64,000 nucleotides of DNA from Sulfuritalea sp. Its GTDB lineage: Bacteria > Pseudomonadota > Gammaproteobacteria > Burkholderiales > Rhodocyclaceae. The notes beneath the pieces were generated by a model. It made no database searches, had not been told where the DNA came from, and worked only from the letters and a program-made list of their open reading frames with translations. The DNA is taken from the NCBI GenBank assembly GCA_023229545.1, contig JALNZB010000005.1, forward strand, positions 1 to 64,000, in the 5' to 3' direction. A program made the position numbers and the translations under genes. Below, in pieces: positions 1 to 9,856 of this stretch. The first letter of the stretch is position 1. Each line of letters opens with the position of its first letter.

Positions 1-2
1 CC

Positions 3-344
3 TCGGTGGACAAGGCATATGCCGCCGCCATGGCCAAGCTATCCACCCCGAAACTGACCCGCGTGCTGATCGCCGCCCAGGAAAAGCAGACGCCGCCGCG
101 CCATGGCGCCTTTCGCCCCAAGCTGCGCTACGCCCATCAAGGCGGCAGCAATCCGCCGATCATTGTCATTCATGGCAATGCCCTGGAGCACATTCCGGCT
201 TCCTACACCCGCTTCCTGGAGCGTTACTTTCTGGAAGCCTTCAAGCTGCAGGGCACGCCGCTGCGCATTCAGTACAAGACCAGCAAGAATCCCTTTGCCG
301 ATGAAGGCCGGCCAGCGAAGTCAAAGCTCCGGCGCGAAAAGTGA
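3..344 (+). CDS. der: GTPase Der, C-terminal fragment
   Basis: This is the 3' end of a gene that begins before the window. The visible 113 residues match the C-terminal KH-like domain of the double GTPase Der (EngA), which acts in 50S ribosome assembly. The conserved stretch NALEHIPASYTRFLERYF lies in the middle and the tail is basic. Both GTPase domains lie outside the window, so no nucleotide-binding motif can be checked. The TGA stop lies inside a copy of a short dispersed repeat (343-367). hfq follows 83 bases downstream in the same direction. Confidence 0.85.
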   Translation, partial: SVDKAYAAAMAKLSTPKLTRVLIAAQEKQTPPRHGAFRPKLRYAHQGGSNPPIIVIHGNALEHIPASYTRFLERYFLEAFKLQGTPLRIQYKTSKNPFADEGRPAKSKLRREK

Positions 345-367
345 AAGTCGGCGCTGGTGGCACGGCG
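343..367 (-). repeat. dispersed 25-nt repeat, copy A
   Basis: Copy of a short repeat with left block CGCCGTGYC, a variable 4-nt middle and right block GCGCCGACTTTY. This copy reads on the minus strand and differs from the majority sequence at about one position. It covers the stop codon of der and lies in the der-hfq gap. Confidence 0.6.
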
Positions 368-427
368 AAGCGAAATCGATTACAGTATTCGAATCAAAAA
401 ACCAACAGTCCGCAGAGGATATCTAAA

Positions 428-664
428 ATGAGTAATAAAGGGCAAATGTTACAAGACCCGTTTCTGAACACGCTGCGTCGTGAGCACGTTCCGGTTTCGA
501 TCTACCTGGTCAATGGCATCAAGCTACAGGGGCAGATCGAATCCTTCGACCAGTATGTGGTCCTGCTCAAGAATACCGTGACCCAGATGGTATACAAGCA
601 CGCCATTTCGACGGTGGTTCCCGCGCGCGCCGTCAATTTTGCTTCGGAAGCCGACGCCGATTGA
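428..664 (+). CDS. hfq: RNA chaperone Hfq
   Basis: The product is 78 residues, the usual size of a short betaproteobacterial Hfq. It is a cytoplasmic hexameric Sm-like RNA chaperone that pairs small RNAs with mRNAs. The Sm1 region includes QDPFLNTLRREHVPVSIYLV and the Sm2 motif is YKHAIST, with the conserved Lys-His of the proximal RNA-binding face. ATG 428 was chosen because it follows an AGAGGA ribosome-binding site and gives the canonical start MSNKGQ. The reading frame stays open upstream without Hfq similarity. The order hfq-hflX-hflK-hflC is the classical cluster. Confidence 0.97.
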   Translation: MSNKGQMLQDPFLNTLRREHVPVSIYLVNGIKLQGQIESFDQYVVLLKNTVTQMVYKHAISTVVPARAVNFASEADAD

Positions 665-709
665 TCGCTTCGTGTCGTCGTCGGCGCACGCCACGCCGGC
701 ATCGCCCCG

Positions 710-1825
710 ATGGTTGAGCGTCCCGCCAGCGGCGAGAATGCTGTTCTGGTGCAGCTCGATTTCGGCGAAGGCGACTTCGCCGAGCGGCTTTCCGAGTTCA
801 ATCTGTTGGTCGGCAGCGCCCGTGCGCGTCCGCTGGCGGTAATTTCCGGCAAACGCTCGCGACCGGACCCCGCATTGTTTGCCGGCAAGGGCAAGGTGAC
901 CGAAATTGCCGATGCCGTGCGACTGCACGAGGCCGATGTGGTGGTGTTCAACCATGAGCTGTCGCCGGGCCAGCAGCGCAATCTCGAACGCATTCTCGAA
1001 TGCCGCGTGGTCGATCGCAGCAGTCTGATTCTCGATATCTTTGCGCTGCGCGCCAAGAGCCACGAAGGCAAGCTTCAGGTCGAACTTGCCCAACTTCAGC
1101 ATCTTTCCACCCGGCTGGTGCGCGGCTGGACTCACCTTGAGCGGCAGAAGGGCGGCATCGGCCTGCGCGGCCCCGGCGAAAAGCAGCTTGAAACCGACCG
1201 CCGCCTGCTGGGCAAGCGCGTTGCCCTGCTCAAGGAGCGTTTGAAGCAGATGGAACGCCAGCGCAAAGTGCGCCGACGCGCGCGAACTCGCGGCGAGGTG
1301 CTGGCGATATCCCTGGTCGGTTACACCAATGCCGGAAAGAGCACGCTGTTCAACGCCCTGACCAAGGCCGGAGCCTATGCCGCCGACCAGTTGTTCGCCA
1401 CGCTCGATACCACTTCGCGCCGGCTGTTTGTCGAAGGCGCCGGGCCGATCGTGCTGTCCGATACCGTCGGTTTCATTCGCGATTTGCCGCATGCTCTGGT
1501 GGCGGCTTTTCAGGCGACTCTGGAAGAGACCGCGCAAGCCGATCTGCTGCTGCATGTGGTTGATTCCGCCAGTGCCGACCGCGACCAGCAGATCGATGCG
1601 GTAGACTCGGTGTTGAAGGAGATCGGAGCACTCGACGTGCCGCAGATACGGGTCTGGAACAAGGTCGACCTGACGGCTGCCAGCCCCGGAATCGAGCGGG
1701 ATGACTGTGGTAACATTTCGCGTGTTCGCTTGAGCGCCCGCACCGGGGCCGGAGTATCGTTGCTGCGTGAGGCTCTTGCCGAGGTGGCGAGCCGGCATGA
1801 CGAAGCTCCTGCTGCCGCAGCCTGA
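710..1825 (+). CDS. hflX: ribosome-associated GTPase HflX
   Basis: The product is 371 residues and belongs to the HflX family of Obg-type GTPases, which split stalled or hibernating ribosomes. The N-terminal HflX domain contains FAGKGKVTEI-type sequence and the conserved GGIGLRGPGEKQLETDRR segment. The GTPase domain follows, with G1 GYTNAGKST near residue 203, G3 DTVGF near 251 and G4 NKVD near 320. It is somewhat shorter than the E. coli protein, mainly at the C-terminus. It lies 45 bases after hfq and is probably cotranscribed with it. Confidence 0.95.
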   Translation: MVERPASGENAVLVQLDFGEGDFAERLSEFNLLVGSARARPLAVISGKRSRPDPALFAGKGKVTEIADAVRLHEADVVVFNHELSPGQQRNLERILECRVVDRSSLILDIFALRAKSHEGKLQVELAQLQHLSTRLVRGWTHLERQKGGIGLRGPGEKQLETDRRLLGKRVALLKERLKQMERQRKVRRRARTRGEVLAISLVGYTNAGKSTLFNALTKAGAYAADQLFATLDTTSRRLFVEGAGPIVLSDTVGFIRDLPHALVAAFQATLEETAQADLLLHVVDSASADRDQQIDAVDSVLKEIGALDVPQIRVWNKVDLTAASPGIERDDCGNISRVRLSARTGAGVSLLREALAEVASRHDEAPAAAA

Positions 1826-1892
1826 TATTTTCCGAACGCCTTTCCCTTTCTTCCACTATCCAATACAAATAAAAGTGATCGCCGGAATCCTC

Positions 1893-3155
1893 ATGTCTCT
1901 CAACGACCACGGCTGGGGCAACCAGCCCGGTGGCGGCAAGCGCGGCGGCGGCAACCAAGGGCCCCCCGATCTCGAAGAACTCTGGCGCGATTTCAATCGT
2001 CGCTTGTCCGGCCTGTTTGGCAACAAGGGCGGCGGGGGCGACAACGGCGGCGACGCGGGCAACCGGATGCCATCGATCAGTCCAAAGCAGTTTGGTGGCG
2101 GCATCGGTATTATCCTGATGCTGGTGGCCGTGGTTTGGCTGGGCAGCAGCTTCTACATTGTCGATGCCTCCCAGCGTGGCGTGGTGCTCCAGTTCGGCCG
2201 CTTCAAGGAAACCACCGAGCCCGGTTTGCGCTGGCGTTTGCCGTGGCCGGTGCAGAGTAACGAGATTGTCAATCTGACCGGCGTGCGCACGGTCGAGGTC
2301 GGTTATCGCGGCTCGGACAAGAACAAGGTGCCGAAAGAGGCGCTGATGCTGACCGACGACGAGAACATTGTCATGGTGCAGTTTGCGGTGCAGTACCTGC
2401 TCAAGGATCCCAAGGCCTACCTGTTCAACAACCGCCATCCCGACGATACGGTGATGCAGGCGGCGGAAACCGCGATTCGCGAAGTGGTCGGCAAGAACAA
2501 GATGGACTTCGTGCTCTACGAGGGACGCGACCAGATTGCCGCGAATACGCAAAAACTGATTCAGGAGATTCTTGATCGTTACGACACGGGCATTCAGGTG
2601 CGCTCGGTGAACATGCAGAGCACCCAACCGCCGGAACAGGTGCAGGCGGCCTTCGATGATGCCGTCAAGGCCGGGCAGGACCGCGAGCGGCACAAGAACG
2701 AGGGCCAGGCCTACGCCAACGACGTGATTCCGCGGGCGCGCGGCGGCGCCTCGCGTCTGATGGAGGAGGCCACCGGCTATCGTCAGCGCATCATCGTCAC
2801 CGCCGAGGGCGATGCCTCGCGCTTCAAGCAGGTGCTCACCGAATACAGCAAGGCGCCGGAAGTCACCCGCAGCCGCATGTATCTCGAAACCGTGCAACAG
2901 ATATACGCCAATACCAGCAAGGTAATGATCGACGCCAAGGGCTCGGGCAACCTGCTCTATCTGCCGCTCGATAAATTGATGCAGGCCACCGCCGCAGCAA
3001 CCGCTGCGCCAGTGGCGGAAACCGCCGCCGTGTCGCGCGGAGTCGTGGCTGCGCCGACCGCCACGCCGGATGCGCCGCCGCAGACGGAGCGTTCGGCCCC
3101 GGGTGATGCACGTGTGCGCGGCAATCTGGGTTCGCGCGAGCGGGGAGAACGTTGA
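1893..3155 (+). CDS. hflK: FtsH protease modulator HflK
   Basis: The product is 420 residues. A Gly-rich N-terminus (about 1-70) precedes one membrane segment (about 70-90, IGIILMLVAVVWLGSSFYIV) and a periplasmic band-7/SPFH domain. The C-terminus is Ala/Pro-rich. In characterised bacteria HflK and HflC form a large membrane complex that encloses and modulates the FtsH protease. ATG 1893 gives the family start MSLNDHGWG; the frame is open further upstream only inside hflX. Its stop codon shares one base with the hflC start (TGATG), indicating translational coupling. Confidence 0.95.
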   Translation: MSLNDHGWGNQPGGGKRGGGNQGPPDLEELWRDFNRRLSGLFGNKGGGGDNGGDAGNRMPSISPKQFGGGIGIILMLVAVVWLGSSFYIVDASQRGVVLQFGRFKETTEPGLRWRLPWPVQSNEIVNLTGVRTVEVGYRGSDKNKVPKEALMLTDDENIVMVQFAVQYLLKDPKAYLFNNRHPDDTVMQAAETAIREVVGKNKMDFVLYEGRDQIAANTQKLIQEILDRYDTGIQVRSVNMQSTQPPEQVQAAFDDAVKAGQDRERHKNEGQAYANDVIPRARGGASRLMEEATGYRQRIIVTAEGDASRFKQVLTEYSKAPEVTRSRMYLETVQQIYANTSKVMIDAKGSGNLLYLPLDKLMQATAAATAAPVAETAAVSRGVVAAPTATPDAPPQTERSAPGDARVRGNLGSRERGER

Positions 3156-4030
3156 TGCAGCGCCATTTGTCTTTCGTTGCTTCGTTTGTCTTCGGTCTTT
3201 TGGCGCTGTTCGCCATGACGGTATTCACGGTCGATCAGCGTCAGTTTGCGATCATTTTCCAGCTCGGAGAAATCAAGGAAGTGGTGTCCGAGCCGGGCCT
3301 GGCGTTCAAGTGGCCGTTGATCCAGAATGTGCGTATTTTCGACAAGCGCATCCTGACCATGGATTCGCCCGAGCCGGAGCGCTTCCTGACCGCCGAGAAG
3401 AAGCCGGTGTTGGTGGATTCCTTCGTCAAATGGCGAATTCACGACGTCAAGAAGTACTACGTCTCGGTCGACGGCGACGAAATCCGTGCCAAGACGCGGT
3501 TGTCGCAGACGGTCAATGATGGCCTGCGCGCAGAGTTCGGTCGGCGCACGGTGCATGACGTGGTCTCGGGCGCGCGTGATGACATCATGGTGGCCGTGAA
3601 GAAAAAGGCCGACGCCGACATGCGCGCCATCGGCGTTGAAATTGTCGATGTCCGCCTGAAGCGTGTCGACCTGCCGCCGGAGGTCTCCGAGTCGGTGTAT
3701 CGCCGCATGGAGACCGAGCGCAAGCGCGTGGCCAACGAGTTGCGCGCCGAGGGTGCGGCGGAAGCCGAGAAGATCAAGGCCAACGCCGACCGCCAGCGCG
3801 AGGTAATTCTGGCCGAGGCCTATCGCGATGCGCAGAAGATCAAGGGCGAGGGCGATGCCAGGGCAGCCGGGATTTACGGTCGCGCCTTCGGCGAGAATCC
3901 CGAGTTCTACGCCTTCTATCGCAGCCTTGAAGCCTATCGCGGCAGCTTCAAGAGCAAGAGTGACGTGATGGTGATGGAGCCCAATTCCGAGTTCTTCAAG
4001 TACCTGAAGAGCAGCGGCAGGGGCAGGTGA
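3155..4030 (+). CDS. hflC: FtsH protease modulator HflC
   Basis: The product is 291 residues with an N-terminal membrane segment (about 6-24) and a band-7 domain starting at VDQRQFAIIFQLGE. The Ala/Glu/Lys-rich helix (EAEKIKANADRQREVILAEA) is typical of SPFH proteins. It partners HflK in the periplasmic HflKC cage around FtsH. The ATG at 3155 overlaps the hflK stop codon. A TTG three bases earlier is possible but has no advantage. Confidence 0.95.
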   Translation: MQRHLSFVASFVFGLLALFAMTVFTVDQRQFAIIFQLGEIKEVVSEPGLAFKWPLIQNVRIFDKRILTMDSPEPERFLTAEKKPVLVDSFVKWRIHDVKKYYVSVDGDEIRAKTRLSQTVNDGLRAEFGRRTVHDVVSGARDDIMVAVKKKADADMRAIGVEIVDVRLKRVDLPPEVSESVYRRMETERKRVANELRAEGAAEAEKIKANADRQREVILAEAYRDAQKIKGEGDARAAGIYGRAFGENPEFYAFYRSLEAYRGSFKSKSDVMVMEPNSEFFKYLKSSGRGR

Positions 4031-4051
4031 ACGCCTCGGTAGCGGTTTGAA

Positions 4052-4237
4052 ATGGTGAATACCCTGCTGCTGGCTTTCGCCCTGATGCTGGTGATCGAAG
4101 GCCTCCTGCCCTTTCTTGCGCCGCGCGTCTGGCGGGAAACCTTCCGCCGCGTGACCGAGCTCTCCGACGGGCAGATTCGCTTCATCGGTCTGTCATCGAT
4201 GCTGGTCGGTATCGTCCTGCTGACTGTATTTCGCTGA
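4052..4237 (+). CDS. DUF2065 small membrane protein
   Basis: The product is 61 residues with two hydrophobic segments (about 3-21 and 43-60). It matches the YjeT/DUF2065 family, which is commonly encoded next to hflC in proteobacteria. Its function is unknown. The conserved order between hflC and hisZ/purA, with only 21 and 5 bases of separation, suggests it belongs to this operon. A role near the HflKC-FtsH complex is an inference from position only. Confidence 0.85.
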   Translation: MVNTLLLAFALMLVIEGLLPFLAPRVWRETFRRVTELSDGQIRFIGLSSMLVGIVLLTVFR

Positions 4238-4242
4238 GGATC

Positions 4243-5406
4243 ATGACAAACCGGCGCTGGCTCCTGCCTGAAGCGATTGAAGACGTGCTGCCGCGCGATG
4301 CGACGCGCATTGAGGTTTTGCGGCGCGGCCTGCTCGACGAATTCGCTCGCCACGGCTATGAGTTCGTCATTCCACCGCTGCTGGAATACGTCGAATCGCT
4401 GCTGACCGGCAGCGGCCACGATCTTGACTTGCGCACCTTCAAGCTGGTCGATCAACTTTCTGGTCGCGGCATGGGCGTGCGCGCCGACATTACGCCGCAA
4501 GTGGCGCGCATCGACGCCCATCTGCTCAACCGCAAGGGTGTTACCCGGCTGTGCTACTGCGGCAGCGTGCTGCACACGCTGCCGGCCGGCTTCAATGCTA
4601 CGCGCGAGCCGTTGCAGATCGGCGCCGAACTCTACGGCCATGCCGGGCTGGAGGCCGACATCGAGGTGATCCGCCTGCTGGCCGTGACGCTAAGCCTGTG
4701 CAACATTGCCGCGTCGCGCTTTGACCTCGGCCATGTCGGCGTCTTTCGCGCGCTTGCCAGGCAGGCGGGTTTGGCGGCGGAAGCCGAAGAGGAACTTTTT
4801 GACGCGCTGCAAGGCAAGGACGTGCCGACGGTGCGCGAACTGGTGGCGGACCTGAAGGAGCCCGTTCGTTCGGCGCTGCTGGCACTGCCCGAACTCTATG
4901 GCGACCGGCAAGTGCTGGACCGCGCGGCGCGGGTCTTGCCGGCGTTGCCCGAGATCGGCGCGGCGCTGTCCGAACTGGGACGCCTTGCCGATGCCTTGGC
5001 TGACTTGCCCCTGAGCTTCGATCTGGCCGACCTGCGCGGCTACCACTATCACAGCGGCGTGGCCTTTGCCGCCTATTGCGCCGGCAGCCCCGGCGCCGTG
5101 GCGCTGGGCGGTCGCTATGACGATTTTGGCTGGGCCTATGGTCGTGCCCGACCGGCCACCGGCTTTTCCATGGACTTGCGCGAACTGGCGCGACTGTCGC
5201 CGAATGGCGCGGCGCGTGGAGCGATTCTCGCGCCCTGGCCCGAGGACGATGCATTGCACGCCGAGGCCTTGCGTCTGCGCGCACAAGGGGAACACGTGGT
5301 GCTGGCCTTACCGGGTCATGAGGGCACTTGGCGCGAAGCGGGCTGCGACCGGATTCTGGTACGCAGCGGTAATGACTGGATCATTGAAACTCTCAAGGAA
5401 GACTGA
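4243..5406 (+). CDS. hisZ: ATP phosphoribosyltransferase regulatory subunit HisZ
   Basis: The product is 387 residues and resembles the catalytic core of histidyl-tRNA synthetase, including RRGLLDEFARHGYEFVIPPLLEY and the GGRYDDFG segment. It lacks the anticodon-binding domain, as expected for HisZ. HisZ combines with short-form HisG to make the first enzyme of histidine synthesis. No hisG is nearby. In betaproteobacteria hisZ commonly sits between the hflKC genes and purA, as here. It ends one base before the purA start codon. Confidence 0.93.
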   Translation: MTNRRWLLPEAIEDVLPRDATRIEVLRRGLLDEFARHGYEFVIPPLLEYVESLLTGSGHDLDLRTFKLVDQLSGRGMGVRADITPQVARIDAHLLNRKGVTRLCYCGSVLHTLPAGFNATREPLQIGAELYGHAGLEADIEVIRLLAVTLSLCNIAASRFDLGHVGVFRALARQAGLAAEAEEELFDALQGKDVPTVRELVADLKEPVRSALLALPELYGDRQVLDRAARVLPALPEIGAALSELGRLADALADLPLSFDLADLRGYHYHSGVAFAAYCAGSPGAVALGGRYDDFGWAYGRARPATGFSMDLRELARLSPNGAARGAILAPWPEDDALHAEALRLRAQGEHVVLALPGHEGTWREAGCDRILVRSGNDWIIETLKED

Positions 5407-5407
5407 A

Positions 5408-6718
<1,311 letters not shown>

Positions 6719-6734
6719 GAGAGTCTCGGCGACA

Positions 6735-6779
6735 AAAGAAAAGGCCGCTGGAGAAAATCCCGGCGGCCCCTGCTCTTTT
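6735..6779. terminator. possible terminator after purA
   Basis: GGCCGC (6743-6748) can pair with GCGGCC (6763-6768). An A-rich tract lies before the stem and TGCTCTTTTC follows, so it could work in either direction between purA and the converging tRNA gene. The loop is long and the T-run is short. Confidence 0.35.
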
Positions 6780-6798
6780 CGTTATCGCGTACCATGCT

Positions 6799-6883
<85 letters not shown>

Positions 6884-6924
6884 TGGCGCGAAACGAGGCG
6901 CGAATTCTAAAGGAAAACCCCAGA

Positions 6925-9162
6925 TTGTCAAACAAACCGCATAGCACCCAGAAGCTTTCAAAAATTCGTCGCGCCGATCCGCAGTTTGAGCGCGAAAAGG
7001 CGCAGTACGAGCACCCATTGCCGAGCCGCGAATATATTTTGCAAACACTGACGGCGCAGGGTGCGCCGCTGGAGATCGGGCGTTTGGTCGATCTGCTGGA
7101 TGTCCAGCCGTTCGAGCTTGAGCCGTTCCAGCGCCGGCTGGGGGCCATGGCGCGCGACGCGCAACTGATGCAGAACCGGCGCGGCGACTGGCTGATTCCG
7201 GACAAGGCCGACCTGGTGCGTGGCCGCGTTGCTGGCCACCCAGACGGTTTCGGTTTCCTGATTCCCGAGGAAGGTGGTGTCGACCTGTTTCTTTCCGCCA
7301 AGGAAATGGACAAGGTGCTGCACGGCGACAAGGTCATCGCCCGCGTCATCGGCGTCGACCGCAAGGGGCGACCGGAAGGAAAGATCGTCGAAGTCACCGA
7401 GCGCGCCAACCGCTTCGTGGTCGGGCGCGTGATCGAGGAGCATGGTGTGCGCTTTGTCGCCGCCGAGAACAAGCGCATCAGTCAGGACATTCTGCTGGCT
7501 CCCCCCGAGAAGGGCGCGAAGAAGGCGCTCAAGGCGCAGTCGGGGCAGGTGGTGATGATCGAGCTCATCGAGCAGCCAAGCAAGCATTCGCAACCCATCG
7601 GTCGTCTTGTCGAAGTGCTCGGCAATTATGCCGACCCCGGCATGGAAATCGAGATTGCGCTGCGCAAGCACGAACTGCCCTATGAGTTTTCGACCGCTGC
7701 GCTGGCGGAAACCCGCAAGTTGCCCGACGCGGTGCGCAAGACGGACTGGAAAGACCGCGAGGACGTGACCGGCCTGCCGCTGGTGACCATCGATAGCGAG
7801 ACGGCAAGGGATTTCGATGACGCCGTGTTTTGCGAACGCCAGGGCAAGGGTTTTCGCCTGGTCGTGGCGATTGCCGATGTTTCGCATTATGTGACGGCAG
7901 GCGGTGCGCTGGATACTGACGCCTATGCGCGTGGCAACTCGGTGTATTTTCCGCGACGCGTGATCCCGATGCTGCCGGAGAAGCTTTCCAACGGCCTGTG
8001 CTCGCTCAATCCGCAGGTGGAACGCCTGTGCGTGGTGTGCGACATGGCGATCAACGCCACGGGTGCAATCAGCCGCTACCGCTTTTATCCGGCGGTGATG
8101 TTCTCGCATGCGCGCCTGACCTACACGGAGGTGGCGTCGGCACTGTACGACAAGGATGCGGCCACGCGTACCCGTCTGGCGCCGCTATTGCCGCATCTGG
8201 AGGCGTTGGATGCGCTCTATCGGCAACTGGCCAAGGAGCGCGTCAAGCGCGGCGCCATAGATTTTGAGACCGTCGAGACGCGCATGATTTTCGACGACCA
8301 TGGCAAGATTGAGCGTATCGAGCCCTACGAGCGCAACGAGGCCCATCGATTGATCGAGGAGTGCATGCTGGCGGCGAATGTTTGCGCCTCGGAGTTTCTG
8401 CGCGAACGCGAGCATCCGGCCTTGTATCGCATCCATGAAGGGCCGACGTCGGAGCGCCTGGTCAAGTTGCGCGATTTTCTTGCCACCTTCGGTTTCCAGT
8501 TGGGCGGCGGCGATGCGCCCAAGGCTCAGGACTATGCCAAATTGCTGGAAAAAATCGGCCAGCGACCGGATCGGCAACTGCTGCAAACCGTGATGCTGCG
8601 TTCGTTGCGGCAGGCCATCTACAGTCCGGACAACGTAGGCCACTTCGGCCTGGCTTACGAGAGCTATACGCATTTCACCTCACCGATCCGTCGCTATCCC
8701 GATCTGCTGGTGCATCGCGCCATAAAGTCGGCGCTGGCGGCACGGCGATATGAGCCCGCAGGGGGGGCAACTGCGTGGGAAGAAATCGGCTTGCACTGCT
8801 CCACGACCGAGCGTCGGGCGGACGAAGCCACGCGCGATGTCGAGGCTTGGCTCAAGTGCTTCTACATGAAGGACCGGGTTGGCGAAATCTTCGAGGGCAG
8901 CATTTCCTCGGTGGTGCCGTTCGGTATTTTTGTGGCGCTGGACGGCGTATTCGTCGAAGGCCTGGTGCATGTGTCCGAACTCGGTCAGGACTATTTCCAT
9001 TTCGATGAGAAGTCGCACGCCATGGTTGGCGAGCGTAGCGGGCGACGCTTCCGCCTTTCCGACCGGGTGCGCGTGCAATTGACGCGGGTCGACATGGAGG
9101 CCAACAAGATCGACTTTCGTCTGGCGGACGTGGCGCCGGTGACAGGCAAGGGACGGCGCTGA
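6925..9162 (+). CDS. rnr: ribonuclease R
   Basis: The product is about 745 residues, a 3'-5' exoribonuclease that degrades structured RNA. In order there are an N-terminal winged-helix region (PLPSREYILQTL), cold-shock domains, the RNB catalytic domain with ARDFDDAVF near residue 293-301, and a C-terminal S1 domain (GEIFEGSISSVVPFGIFVAL). No ATG is suitably placed. TTG 6925 follows AAAGGA by about 11 bases and matches the expected N-terminal length. Earlier in-frame codons fall in the tRNA. A dispersed-repeat copy lies in-frame at 8723-8747, in a region that varies between RNase R homologues. Confidence 0.93.
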   Translation: MSNKPHSTQKLSKIRRADPQFEREKAQYEHPLPSREYILQTLTAQGAPLEIGRLVDLLDVQPFELEPFQRRLGAMARDAQLMQNRRGDWLIPDKADLVRGRVAGHPDGFGFLIPEEGGVDLFLSAKEMDKVLHGDKVIARVIGVDRKGRPEGKIVEVTERANRFVVGRVIEEHGVRFVAAENKRISQDILLAPPEKGAKKALKAQSGQVVMIELIEQPSKHSQPIGRLVEVLGNYADPGMEIEIALRKHELPYEFSTAALAETRKLPDAVRKTDWKDREDVTGLPLVTIDSETARDFDDAVFCERQGKGFRLVVAIADVSHYVTAGGALDTDAYARGNSVYFPRRVIPMLPEKLSNGLCSLNPQVERLCVVCDMAINATGAISRYRFYPAVMFSHARLTYTEVASALYDKDAATRTRLAPLLPHLEALDALYRQLAKERVKRGAIDFETVETRMIFDDHGKIERIEPYERNEAHRLIEECMLAANVCASEFLREREHPALYRIHEGPTSERLVKLRDFLATFGFQLGGGDAPKAQDYAKLLEKIGQRPDRQLLQTVMLRSLRQAIYSPDNVGHFGLAYESYTHFTSPIRRYPDLLVHRAIKSALAARRYEPAGGATAWEEIGLHCSTTERRADEATRDVEAWLKCFYMKDRVGEIFEGSISSVVPFGIFVALDGVFVEGLVHVSELGQDYFHFDEKSHAMVGERSGRRFRLSDRVRVQLTRVDMEANKIDFRLADVAPVTGKGRR
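8723..8747 (-). repeat. dispersed 25-nt repeat, copy B, inside rnr
   Basis: Minus-strand copy, about one mismatch from the majority sequence. In the rnr frame it encodes IKSALAARR, just after the conserved YPDLLVHRAIK and before the conserved HCSTTERRADEATRD block. That segment is variable in length among RNase R proteins. Confidence 0.6.
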
Positions 9163-9194
9163 CCAGGAATTTCCGGGCGCGATGGAAAGCAAGG

Positions 9195-9238
9195 CAACAA
9201 AAAACCCGCCCGGTTAACACGGAGCGGGTTTTTTGTTG
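9195..9238. terminator. bidirectional terminator between rnr and rpmG
   Basis: A perfect inverted repeat of 15-nt arms (9195-9209 and 9224-9238) has a GC core ACCCGC/GCGGGT flanked by A6 and T6 runs. It can end rnr on the plus strand and rpmBG on the minus strand. Confidence 0.85.
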
Positions 9239-9251
9239 GGAATGCGCCGGA

Positions 9252-9419
9252 TTACTTCAGCTTCACTTCCTTGTAGGCGACATGCTTGCGCGCCTTGGGG
9301 TCATACTTCAGGAATTCCAGCTTTCCCGGGGTGGTCTTCTTGTTCTTCGTAGTCGTGTAGAAGTGTCCCGTGCCGGCTGTGGATTCCAGCTTGATTTTTT
9401 CGCGTCCGCCTTTGGCCAT
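9252..9419 (-). CDS. rpmG: 50S ribosomal protein L33
   Basis: The product is 55 residues, starting MAKGGREKIKLESTAGTGHF and ending KHVAYKEVKLK. This is the typical proteobacterial L33. It contains no CXXC pairs, so it is the zinc-independent form. It lies 15 bases downstream of rpmB on the minus strand in the conserved rpmB-rpmG pair. It is bounded on the other side by the terminator at 9195-9238. Confidence 0.95.
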   Translation of the reverse strand: MAKGGREKIKLESTAGTGHFYTTTKNKKTTPGKLEFLKYDPKARKHVAYKEVKLK

Positions 9420-9434
9420 GATTCTTTCTCCTGA

Positions 9435-9671
9435 TTAGACGCGCTCGCCGCGCTCACGCAGCTCGGCGAGGACAACGTCGATGCCCTTCTTGTCGATGGT
9501 GCGCAGACCGGCGTTTGACACGCGCAGGCTGACCCAGCGGTTTTCGGTTTCGATCCAGAAGCGGCGGCTGTGCAGGTTAGGCAGAAAGCGACGCTTGGTC
9601 TTGTTGTTGGCGTGGGATACATTGTTCCCTACCATCGGGGCCTTGCCCGTCACTTGACATACGCGAGACAT
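9435..9671 (-). CDS. rpmB: 50S ribosomal protein L28
   Basis: The product is 78 residues, beginning MSRVCQVTGKAPMVGNNVSH with the conserved core KTKRRFLPNLHSRRFW. That is the standard length for L28. The ATG at 9671 was chosen because it follows an AGGAG site (TTCAGGAGCACCAC). Ten extra upstream codons are open but unrelated to the family. It is the first gene of the rpmB-rpmG pair. Confidence 0.96.
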   Translation of the reverse strand: MSRVCQVTGKAPMVGNNVSHANNKTKRRFLPNLHSRRFWIETENRWVSLRVSNAGLRTIDKKGIDVVLAELRERGERV

Positions 9672-9809
9672 GTGGTGCTCCTGAATGTGCTGATTTCGCA
9701 AAGTCGGCTAGTTTACCAAACATTCGCCCTAAAACTCAATCCTTTTTAGCCCCCCCTCCAACTGGGTGACGGCGATACGGTCATCAACGGACGAATTCCG
9801 GGATGCCAG

Positions 9810-9839
9810 CTTCGCAAACCGCCGAAGCAGTTTGCGAAG
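9810..9839 (-). other. stem-loop downstream of fccB paralogue 1
   Basis: CTTCGCAAAC (9810-9819) pairs perfectly with GTTTGCGAAG (9830-9839) around a 10-nt loop, directly after the stop of the flavoprotein gene. No T-run follows on the minus strand, so it may stabilise mRNA ends rather than terminate. Confidence 0.5.
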
Positions 9840-9856
9840 TTCGTGCGTGTTTGCTG

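Noticed and set aside
524..1798. Long minus-strand open frames opposite hflX and many other genes
   Set aside because: They are antisense shadows produced by GC-rich codon use; the plus-strand genes have clear family motifs.
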